Program-made: the position numbers and the translations under genes
The notes under the pieces: model-generated
What the model was told of the DNA's origin: nothing
Database searches by the model: none
The model's input: only the letters and a program-made list of their open reading frames with translations
Shown here: in pieces, positions 1-4,983 of the stretch
How positions within the stretch are numbered: the first letter of the stretch is position 1
Layout of the letters: each line of letters begins with the position of its first letter
DNA from: Chloroflexota bacterium
Lineage (GTDB): Bacteria > Chloroflexota > Dehalococcoidia > Bin125
Length of the DNA stretch: 5,177 nucleotides
Direction of reading: 5' to 3'
Assembly (NCBI GenBank): GCA_026705105.1
Contig: JAPPBK010000366.1
Coordinates: forward strand, 1-5,177

Positions 1-568
1 GAACGCCGACGGCCCCGGCGTTCATGTCCTGGCCCCAGAGCAGGAACTCAATCGCGTGCCAGCCGGTCGAGACGTTCTCTTCACCGCCGGCCTCATTGAG
101 GTCGATCAACAGGTCGGTTGAAATCACGGGATACTCGTCAACCATGTTGACGATCCCGGAGTTGGCGTTGCCTTCGACGTAGTCGACGTAGGATTCGTCC
201 ATCGGCCAGGCGTTGAGCTGGCCTTCGGGACCATCTTCCTCGTTGTCGATCGGGCCGTCGTAGAAGCGGTAGGCCTCGGTCGGGCCGTAGTCGTCGCGAG
301 CCGTCAGCCAGGCCCGCTTGGCGCCTTCCAGCGTGGCCGGCGTCGGGTTGTCGAGGAAGGCGTGGATCGACTCCCTCATAATGACTGCGCTATTCAGGCT
401 CAGCACGTAGGTGTGATGGACCCCGTCGGCGTAGTGCTCGACCACATCCGAGGCCGAGACATCCGGCGCGTCGTCGCCGGAACAGGCCGCAAGGGCGATG
501 GCGGCGATCAGCGGGATTGCCAGGACCGAGTACTTGAACCGCGACAGGCGGCGAATCCGAGCGTGCAT
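1..568 (-). CDS. Imelysin-family lipoprotein, N-terminal part (runs off the left edge)
   Basis: The gene reads leftward from ATG at 568; 189 codons are visible and the C-terminus lies outside the window. The N-terminus is a lipoprotein signal: basic residues 4-12 (RIRRLSRFK), a hydrophobic stretch at about 14-27, and lipobox LAAC with Cys29 as the lipidation site, followed by acidic SGDD. From about residue 40 the sequence reads as an imelysin domain: AKRAWLTARDDYGPTEAYRF (83-102), then GPID, then GWHAIEFLLWGQD (169-181), which contains the family GxHxxE signature as G169, H171 and E174. Imelysin proteins (IrpA, ICMP, EfeO/EfeM relatives) are surface or periplasmic proteins tied to iron or heme acquisition; this GxHxxE motif is the proposed metal site. 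The role here is inferred from family and context. It is transcribed away from hemQ, so the intervening 124 bp probably carry both promoters. A consensus AGGAGG lies 8 nt before the ATG. The family call is firm; the exact substrate is unknown. Confidence 0.93.
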   Translation of the reverse strand, partial: MHARIRRLSRFKYSVLAIPLIAAIALAACSGDDAPDVSASDVVEHYADGVHHTYVLSLNSAVIMRESIHAFLDNPTPATLEGAKRAWLTARDDYGPTEAYRFYDGPIDNEEDGPEGQLNAWPMDESYVDYVEGNANSGIVNMVDEYPVISTDLLIDLNEAGGEENVSTGWHAIEFLLWGQDMNAGAVGV

Positions 569-576
569 GGGGGAGG

Positions 577-582
577 CCTCCT
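577..582 (-). promoter_or_regulatory. Shine-Dalgarno AGGAGG for the imelysin gene
   Basis: Read on the minus strand, a perfect AGGAGG sits 8 nt upstream of the ATG at 568, which fixes that start. Part of it lies in the 10-bp palindrome GGAGGCCTCC (572-581), so the mRNA holds an anti-SD-like CCUCC immediately after the SD. Confidence 0.8.
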
Positions 583-615
583 CTGGGGAATGGGATAGAG
601 TTCGCTCTGTGAGAG

Positions 616-643
616 ATACTACAGATTCTTGCAATCTATGCAA
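616..643 (-). promoter_or_regulatory. Candidate promoter for the imelysin gene
   Basis: On the minus strand a -35-like TTGCAT (643-638) is followed after 16 nt by a -10-like TAGTAT (621-616). The -10 matches 4 of 6 consensus bases and the -35 only 3. Transcription would start near 609, giving a leader of about 40 nt that contains the AGGAGG. The overlapping dyads at 623-643 fall across the -35 and spacer, where a bound regulator would block polymerase. This is consensus matching by eye only. Confidence 0.35.
623..643. promoter_or_regulatory. Two overlapping 15-bp dyads, candidate operator in the divergent region
   Basis: AGATT-CTTGC-AATCT (623-637) and TTGCA-ATCTA-TGCAA (629-643) are both perfect 5-5-5 inverted repeats, and their centres (630 and 636) are exactly 6 bp apart. 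They lie in the AT-rich core of the 124-bp gap between the imelysin and hemQ genes. A 6-bp offset recalls how Fur-family dimers load on overlapping sites, but the bases do not match a classic Fur, IdeR/DtxR or PerR box. The regulator is therefore unassigned. Apart from this core, the minus-strand promoter and the two ribosome binding sites, I see nothing else in 569-692. Confidence 0.4.
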
Positions 644-682
644 CTTTATGAAGATTTAGAACCAATCGGGGTAAGTTCTTGC

Positions 683-688
683 GAGGAG
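683..688 (+). promoter_or_regulatory. Shine-Dalgarno GAGGAG for hemQ, supports the GTG start
   Basis: GAGGAG lies 4 nt before GTG at 693. The spacing is a little short, but no comparable purine run precedes the alternative ATG at 762. This favours the longer protein without proving it. Confidence 0.5.
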
Positions 689-692
689 TCCA

Positions 693-1454
693 GTGAGCGG
701 CGCGAATCGCGAGGCAGACGCCGACCGCAGGCGCCGATCGGTCAGAAAGCGATACCCCACCATGGCCACAGCAAAGGCCCTGATCAGCGAGCCGGTCGTC
801 CAGTTCGTCTTCTTCAAGCTCGATCCGGCCTGGCGTCGTCTCGACGCCGAGACTCGGGCGGACTACCGCGAACAGTTCCTTCGCGCGCTGGGCGAGACCA
901 AGAGCCTGGTTCCGTTCCACTCGTTCAGCCTGATGGGCATTCGCGCCGACGCCGACTTCATGCTGTGGCGCTCGTCCGACGGTCTTGAGTCGCTCGAAGA
1001 AACGCTCAGCCGGTTGCTCACGACCGATTTCGGCAAGTATCTCGAGGTCAGTCACTCCTACTTCGGCCTGCTGCGCCGTTCCACGTACGGCCAGGCGCGG
1101 ACCGAGCAGGACCACGCCGAAGAAGCGCCGGACAAGCAGCGCTACTTCATCCTCTATCCGTTCACCAAGACAGTCGAGTGGTACCTGTTCTCCCGCGAGG
1201 ACCGCGGCAAGATGATGGGTGAGCACATCAAGGTTGGGCGCGCCTACCCCAACATCTCGCAGATCCTGCTCTACTCGACCGGGCTCGGCGACCAGGAGTT
1301 CGTGGTCGGCTACGAGTCGGAATCCCTGGCCGAGTTCCAGGACCTCGTGACCGACTTGCGCTCGACCGAGGCGCGGCGGCACACGCTGCAGGACACACCG
1401 ATCTTCACCTGCGTCCACCGCTCGCCTGAGCGCATCCTGGAACTGCTTGGCTGA
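693..1454 (+). CDS. hemQ: Coproheme decarboxylase, chlorite-dismutase-like HemQ
   Basis: This enzyme performs the last step of the coproporphyrin-dependent heme pathway: two peroxide-driven oxidative decarboxylations convert cytoplasmic coproheme III to heme b. The 253-residue protein has the family start VVQFVFFKLDPAWRRL (35-50), then YPFTKTVEWY (155-164) and EHIKVGRAYP (177-186). Tyr155 is the expected radical-forming catalytic tyrosine and His178 the proximal heme ligand. Their 23-residue spacing agrees with my recollection of the Corynebacterium enzyme (Tyr135 and His158) and is shorter than in Firmicutes. The distal acid-base residue is unclear; His141 is a candidate. The chosen GTG has GAGGAG 4 nt upstream. 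It adds an Arg-rich stretch (14-20) before the domain, and ATG at 762 would give a 230-residue protein that still keeps the whole domain. The stop overlaps the ferrochelatase start by one base (TGATG), so the two genes are very likely co-translated. A true chlorite dismutase is less likely given the ferrochelatase partner. Confidence 0.93.
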   Translation: MSGANREADADRRRRSVRKRYPTMATAKALISEPVVQFVFFKLDPAWRRLDAETRADYREQFLRALGETKSLVPFHSFSLMGIRADADFMLWRSSDGLESLEETLSRLLTTDFGKYLEVSHSYFGLLRRSTYGQARTEQDHAEEAPDKQRYFILYPFTKTVEWYLFSREDRGKMMGEHIKVGRAYPNISQILLYSTGLGDQEFVVGYESESLAEFQDLVTDLRSTEARRHTLQDTPIFTCVHRSPERILELLG

Positions 1455-2428
1455 TGTCAACACGCAAGGCACACACGGCACTCAAGGCACGCAAGGGCGT
1501 CCTGCTGATGGCGTACGGCACGCCGGGCAACCTGGACGAAGTCGAGCCTTACTACCGAGACATTCGCGGGGGTCAGACGCCACCGCCCGAGGCTGTCGCC
1601 GATTTGACGGAGCGCTACCGCCGCGTCGGCGGCAAGACGCCGCTACTGGAGATCACCAGGCGCGTGGCGGACAAACTGGAGCAGCGGCTGAATCAGGGCA
1701 GCGACGACAGTCGCTGGCGCGTCTACGTCGGGATGAAGCACTGGCATCCATACATCGCTGACACGATCGACGCGATCGCCGCCGACGGCATCGATGAACT
1801 CGTGGAACTGCCGCTGGCGCCGCACTACTCGATGCTCAGCATCGCCGGCTACGAGAAGCTTGTGAAGCAGGCGCTCGATCGGCTCACCGAGCCGCCGCCG
1901 ACCCGGTTCATCCAGAGCTGGCATGCCAACCCGCGCTTCATCAACCTCATCGCGGGACGTATCGACAATGTCCTCGCCAAGATCGATGCGGACCCGGCCG
2001 ATGTGGAAGTCGTGTTCTCCGCGCACAGCCTGCCGGCGCGGATCGTCAACTCCGGCGACCCGTATCCGGACGAGCTAATCGAGAGCGCCGCCGCCGTGGC
2101 GCGAGCGGCCGGCGTAACATCCTGGCGCTTCGCCTATCAGAGCGCCGGCAAGACGCCCACGCCGTGGCTCGGACCGGACATTCTCGAGGCCATTGAGACG
2201 ATTGCCGGGGAAGGCCGGCGACACATCCTCTCCGTGCCCTTCGGTTTCGTCTGCGACCATCTCGAAATCCTCTACGACATCGACATCGAAGCCATTGACC
2301 GAGCCGCCGAGTTCGGAATCAATCTGTCGAGAATCGACATGCCAAACGATGACCCCGAGTTCGTCGAGGTGTTGTTCGACCTGATCATCAGCGGCTCCGG
2401 CGCGAGAGTGTCCGAACTGAATCCCTAA
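1454..2428 (+). CDS. hemH: Ferrochelatase, probably coproporphyrin ferrochelatase (CpfC)
   Basis: This 324-residue cytoplasmic enzyme inserts Fe2+ into a porphyrin. The adjacent HemQ implies the substrate is coproporphyrin III rather than protoporphyrin IX. Motifs in order: GVLLMAYGTP (15-24) with Tyr21, matching Bacillus Tyr13; YYRDIRGG (33-40); VGGKTPLLEIT (58-68); ELPLAPHYS (118-126); the signature FSAHSLPARI (188-197) with catalytic His191; GDPYP (201-205); YQSAGKTPTPWLGPD (228-242); and VCDHLEILYDID (267-278) with Glu271, matching Bacillus Glu264. Length is typical of the Bacillus class. The only cysteine is Cys268, so the C-terminal [2Fe-2S] cluster known from many actinobacterial and animal enzymes is absent. 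ATG at 1454 overlaps the hemQ stop by one base and has no strong SD of its own, which suggests translational coupling. The first 14 residues are a basic extension encoded by a 9-bp tandem repeat. The family call is certain; substrate preference is inferred from context. Confidence 0.95.
   Translation: MSTRKAHTALKARKGVLLMAYGTPGNLDEVEPYYRDIRGGQTPPPEAVADLTERYRRVGGKTPLLEITRRVADKLEQRLNQGSDDSRWRVYVGMKHWHPYIADTIDAIAADGIDELVELPLAPHYSMLSIAGYEKLVKQALDRLTEPPPTRFIQSWHANPRFINLIAGRIDNVLAKIDADPADVEVVFSAHSLPARIVNSGDPYPDELIESAAAVARAAGVTSWRFAYQSAGKTPTPWLGPDILEAIETIAGEGRRHILSVPFGFVCDHLEILYDIDIEAIDRAAEFGINLSRIDMPNDDPEFVEVLFDLIISGSGARVSELNP
1461..1496 (+). repeat. Four-copy 9-bp tandem repeat in the hemH 5' end
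   Basis: The units are CACGCAAGG, CACACACGG, CACTCAAGG and CACGCAAGG, with consensus CACNCAAGG. The first and last copies are identical. The period is three codons, so the reading frame is kept and the repeat contributes RKA-HTA-LKA-RKG to the basic N-terminus, just before the conserved ferrochelatase core. Confidence 0.75.
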
Positions 2429-2476
2429 TCCGCTAGTCAACCAGCTATTCGCTTCACCTGTCCTCTCCTGTTTATT

Positions 2477-2504
2477 TCACATTTTGTGATACACCAGTAC
2501 TGGT
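2477..2504. promoter_or_regulatory. Two perfect dyads upstream of the heme-binding lipoprotein gene
   Basis: TCACA-TTT-TGTGA (2477-2489) is followed 3 nt later by the uninterrupted 12-bp palindrome ACCAGTACTGGT (2493-2504). They lie 39-66 nt before the ATG at 2543, at the edge of the most AT-rich stretch of the 2429-2542 gap (2470-2492). That position suits operators or a promoter for the transporter genes. I find no convincing -35/-10 pair and no recognised Fur or DtxR box. I also see no stem plus T-run terminator after hemH, so read-through from hemH is possible. Confidence 0.4.
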
Positions 2505-2530
2505 TCGGCGCTTTGAGAACATCATCACGT

Positions 2531-2539
2531 AGGACGAGG
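2531..2539 (+). promoter_or_regulatory. Ribosome binding site AGGACGAGG fixing the lipoprotein start at 2543
   Basis: AGGA (2531-2534) lies 8 nt before ATG 2543, with GAGG (2536-2539) closer in. The in-frame GTG at 2486 has no SD, would put 19 extra residues ahead of an already complete lipoprotein signal, and would run the coding region through the upstream dyads. I therefore start the gene at 2543. Confidence 0.7.
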
Positions 2540-2542
2540 CCA

Positions 2543-3760
2543 ATGCGACGAGTCACGATCGGAATCTGGCGAGTAGGGCTGTTGATTGGCCTGATGCTTG
2601 GCCTCGGGTTGGTGTTGGCGGCCTGCGGCGATGACGAGCAAGCGCAGTCGTCCACCGAGGCGCAGCAGCAGACGACGCCGGAGGCGCAGCAGGAACAACC
2701 TCTTCAAGAATCGGCTGCCCAAGAACAGACCCAGCAGGAGCAGTCAGCTCCCGCGCAGCAACAGCAACAACAGGCAACCGATTCGCTGGCCCATCAGCAG
2801 GCTGAGGAACAGTCCGAGGCCGCAGACGCGACCCAGCAACAGAGCGCGGCCGATCAACAACAAACCGCGCAGCAGGCTTCAAGCCAGGACCAGCAAAGTC
2901 AACAGCAGGCCATGACGCCGGAGGAGGCGGTGCCGGAAGGCACCCGTTTGATCACGCTGTTCGGCGACCTCACCGAGATTGTCTACGCGCTGGGCGTGGA
3001 GGAGTTCCTGGTCGCGCGCGACACGAGTTCGATCTGGCCGCGAGTAGTGGAAGACCTCCCGAATCTCGGCTTTGCCGGCGCGCTCAATGCCGAGGCGATC
3101 CTCGGCTTCGAGCCGACCCTGATCATCGGCACGCCAATGGCCGGCCCGCCGGAGGTCTTGGAGCAGTTGCAGCAGGCCGGGGTCGATGTTCTGATCATCG
3201 ACGACTTGAACGGGCTGGATGCGCCGCAGATCAAGATTCGTATCGTCGGCGAAGCGCTCGGCATCGTCCAGCGGGCGGAAGCGTTGGCGCAGGATGTGGA
3301 AGCGCGGATGGCGGCCGTGATCGCGGCATCCGCCGATGTCGAGCGCCCGCTGCGCGTGATGCACATTTACATTCGCCGCGGCGGACTTCAGTTGGTCTCG
3401 GGCGCGGGCAACAAGGCGGCGGCGATTATCGATGCCGCCGGCGGTGTTGACGCCGCCGCCGAAGCCGGCATTGTAGGCTGGCAGCCACTGAGTCCCGAGG
3501 CCCTCGTCGCGGCCGATCCGGATGTCTACCTGGTCATGGATCGCGGTCTTGAAGTGATCGGCGGCATCGATGGACTGCTGGAGATTCCAGGTATGGCTGA
3601 GACCAGAGCCGGCGAGGGACCGTACGTGATCTCGATGGCTGATCTTTACTTACTCGGATTCGGACCGCGCCTGCCCGAGGCGGTCGCCGATCTGGCCGGG
3701 TTCCTGCGTGAGGTCCGAGTCGAGATCGACGCCGAGGACAGTCAAGCTAGCGAAGAGTAG
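2543..3760 (+). CDS. hmuT: Heme-type ABC transporter substrate-binding lipoprotein (HmuT-like) with long Gln-rich tether
   Basis: This is a predicted surface-anchored solute-binding protein of 405 residues that captures heme, or a related tetrapyrrole, for the permease encoded next to it. The signal has basic MRR, a hydrophobic core (11-27) and lipobox LAAC with lipidated Cys28. Residues 31-122 are low complexity: 37 of 92 are Gln, the rest mostly Ala, Ser, Glu, Asp and Thr. The binding domain runs from about 134 to 395: GDLTEIVYALG (141-151), LPNLGFAGALNAEAILGFEP (172-191), AGPPEVLEQLQQAGVDVLII (200-219), then WQPLSPEAL (313-321), DVYLVMDRG (327-335) and the hallmark LYLLGFGPRLPEA (368-380), which favours HmuT over cobalamin or siderophore binders. 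In the usual TSxYP motif, whose Tyr ligates heme in PhuT/ShuT-type proteins, this protein has SSIWP with Trp165. The ligand, and possibly the substrate, may therefore differ. The stop overlaps the permease start by one base (TAGTG). Confidence 0.88.
   Translation: MRRVTIGIWRVGLLIGLMLGLGLVLAACGDDEQAQSSTEAQQQTTPEAQQEQPLQESAAQEQTQQEQSAPAQQQQQQATDSLAHQQAEEQSEAADATQQQSAADQQQTAQQASSQDQQSQQQAMTPEEAVPEGTRLITLFGDLTEIVYALGVEEFLVARDTSSIWPRVVEDLPNLGFAGALNAEAILGFEPTLIIGTPMAGPPEVLEQLQQAGVDVLIIDDLNGLDAPQIKIRIVGEALGIVQRAEALAQDVEARMAAVIAASADVERPLRVMHIYIRRGGLQLVSGAGNKAAAIIDAAGGVDAAAEAGIVGWQPLSPEALVAADPDVYLVMDRGLEVIGGIDGLLEIPGMAETRAGEGPYVISMADLYLLGFGPRLPEAVADLAGFLREVRVEIDAEDSQASEE
2633..2908 (+). other. Glutamine-rich low-complexity coding segment (residues 31-122 of the lipoprotein)
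   Basis: Thirty-seven of 92 codons encode Gln, including a run of six (residues 72-77). CAG and CAA are mixed within the runs, so this is not a clean triplet microsatellite and the composition is probably kept at the protein level. It would act as a flexible, hydrophilic spacer between the lipid anchor and the binding domain. Ordinary HmuT-type proteins have a short linker here. Confidence 0.8.
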
Positions 3761-4863
3761 TGGCCGATCGACCGCTCGCCCAACTCCGGGAGCGGCGTCC
3801 TGAGTGGGCGGACGCCGGCGATAGGCCGATGCCCGGTCTGCTTGGTGTACTCGCCTGGGCGACGCTGTCCGTCGCCCTCTTGGCGCTGGTAGCCGCCAAC
3901 CTGGTCCTGGGCGCCTTCGACGTTGACGTGCTGCGCATCGTGGGACTGATCTTCGACAAGGCCGGAATCGACCTGGGCATCGAGTACACGCGCCGCGAGG
4001 AGGCGGTCGTCTGGGTGATCCGGCTGCCGCGCATGGTCATGGCGGCGCTGGTCGGGGCCGGACTCGGCGTGTCGGGCGCGGCGTTGCAGGGATTGTTCCG
4101 CAACCCGCTGGCCGACCCCGGTCTGATCGGCGTCTCCAGCGGCGCCGCGTTCGCCGTCGCCCTCTCGATCGTGCTGGGGATCACCGCCTGGGGCGCGTTC
4201 GTCCAACCCCTGGCCGCGTTCATCGGCGGACTCACCCTGACCTTCCTGATCTACGCCTTCGCCCGGCGCGGCGGACGGCAGCAAATGGCGACGATGCTGC
4301 TGGTCGGGATCGCCGTCAATGCCCTACTCGGCGCGGCGATCAGTTTCATCCTCTCCTTCTCCGACGATGCCGAACTGCGCGACATCGTGTTCTGGACCCT
4401 GGGCAGCCTGGCTGGATCGATCTGGAGCTATGTGCTGGCCGCCGCGCCGTTGATCCTGCTCGCGGTGGCCGTCCTGATTCGTCAGGCGGGCGCGCTCAAT
4501 CTGCTCTCGCTCGGTGATGCTGAGGCGCGCCACCTGGGACTCCGCGTGCAGCGCTCGCAACTGCTGATTGTCGCGGCCGCGGCGATGGCCACCGGCGCCG
4601 GCGTGGCGGTGGCGGGCGTGGTTGGCTTCGTTGGCCTGATCGCGCCGCACATGGTTCGCCTCGTGGTTGGTCCCGATCATCGACGGCTGATGCCGGCCAG
4701 CGCCATCGCCGGCGCCATCCTCGTGCTCGGCGCCGACCTCGCGGCGCGCACGATTGTCGCTCCGGCCGAGTTGCCCCTGGGCGTGCTCACCGCGCTGATC
4801 GGCACGCCCGTCTTCCTCTTCCTGATCGACCGCGCACGCCGCAGCCTGGCGTCCGGCTTCTAG
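3760..4863 (+). CDS. hmuU: FecCD-family ABC transporter permease, heme type (HmuU-like)
   Basis: This is an integral membrane permease of 367 residues, expected to work as a homodimer or with a paralogue and to receive substrate from the lipoprotein encoded just upstream. After a hydrophilic N-terminus (1-23), hydrophobic segments lie at about 26-50, 92-110, 121-141, 147-168, 177-200, 221-240, 268-297, 312-330 and 338-357, consistent with the roughly ten helices of this family. Diagnostic motifs are VIRLPRMVMAALVGAGLGVS (86-105), ALQGLFRNPLADPGLIGVSS (108-127), LGDAEARHLGL (251-261), GFVGLIAPHMVRLVVG (289-304) and ELPLGVLTALIGTPVFLFL (337-355). GDAEARHLG falls in the cytoplasmic loop expected to contact the ATPase. 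The GTG start shares one base with the upstream stop (TAGTG), with only a weak purine stretch (GAAGAG) before it, so coupling is likely. No ATPase gene follows directly, unlike standard hmuTUV operons. Heme specificity comes from the partner protein; the family itself is certain. Confidence 0.92.
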   Translation: MADRPLAQLRERRPEWADAGDRPMPGLLGVLAWATLSVALLALVAANLVLGAFDVDVLRIVGLIFDKAGIDLGIEYTRREEAVVWVIRLPRMVMAALVGAGLGVSGAALQGLFRNPLADPGLIGVSSGAAFAVALSIVLGITAWGAFVQPLAAFIGGLTLTFLIYAFARRGGRQQMATMLLVGIAVNALLGAAISFILSFSDDAELRDIVFWTLGSLAGSIWSYVLAAAPLILLAVAVLIRQAGALNLLSLGDAEARHLGLRVQRSQLLIVAAAAMATGAGVAVAGVVGFVGLIAPHMVRLVVGPDHRRLMPASAIAGAILVLGADLAARTIVAPAELPLGVLTALIGTPVFLFLIDRARRSLASGF

Positions 4864-4983
4864 CAGGCTGCCGACACGACCCCACACCCGTCCTTCCTGC
4901 GTAGCCGCAAGTTCGCGAGGCCACGGCTGGCACTGTTTACCGTTCCACTCGCGGACATTCGTTTCTATGATATTAACCACAAT
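4864..4983. other. Spacer between the two permease genes
   Basis: The first 90 or so bases are GC-rich with no open frame, RNA gene or terminator that I can recognise. The only stem candidate, AGCCG (4903-4907) with CGGCT (4924-4928), has 5 bp, a 16-nt loop and no T-run. The last 25 bases become sharply AT-rich and look like a promoter. Confidence 0.5.
4966..4976 (+). promoter_or_regulatory. Candidate -10 region immediately upstream of the second permease
   Basis: TATGAT (4966-4971) matches 5 of 6 consensus -10 bases, and TATTAA (4971-4976) overlaps its end. No good -35 precedes them: TTCCAC at 4943 is at 17-nt spacing but matches poorly. The ATG at 4984 lies only 12 nt after TATGAT and 7 nt after TATTAA, and has no SD. 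Transcription would start at or a few bases before the ATG, giving a leaderless or nearly leaderless mRNA. Confidence 0.4.

Noticed and set aside
569..692. Classic Fur, IdeR/DtxR or PerR box
   Set aside because: The dyads present do not match the consensus of any of these; only the overlapping geometry is reminiscent of Fur.
636..1481. 281-codon open frame on the minus strand across hemQ
   Set aside because: It is antisense to a clearly conserved enzyme, shows no family motif, and is a typical shadow frame of GC-rich codon usage.
2429..2470. Terminator after hemH
   Set aside because: No stable stem followed by a T-run is visible; the stretch is pyrimidine-rich but unstructured.
2486..2542. 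Upstream GTG start for the binding lipoprotein
   Set aside because: It has no SD, would put 19 residues before a complete lipoprotein signal peptide, and overlaps the dyads; ATG 2543 has a good SD.
2633..2908. CAG/CAA tract as a microsatellite or CRISPR-like repeat
   Set aside because: There is no fixed repeat unit or spacer pattern, the codons are mixed, and the frame is open throughout within a normal gene.
3415..3470. GC-rich inverted-repeat-like stretch (GGCGGC and GCCGCC) inside hmuT
   Set aside because: It is explained by Ala- and Gly-rich coding (AAAIIDAAGGVDAAAEAG) with GC-rich third positions, and the arms do not pair cleanly.
4903..4928. Possible terminator hairpin AGCCG/CGGCT after the permease
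   Set aside because: It has only 5 bp with a 16-nt loop and no following T-run.
3742..4980. Long minus-strand open frames opposite the permease gene
   Set aside because: The translations are rich in Arg, Gln, Asp and Gly with no recognisable domain. The plus-strand frame has unmistakable FecCD motifs.
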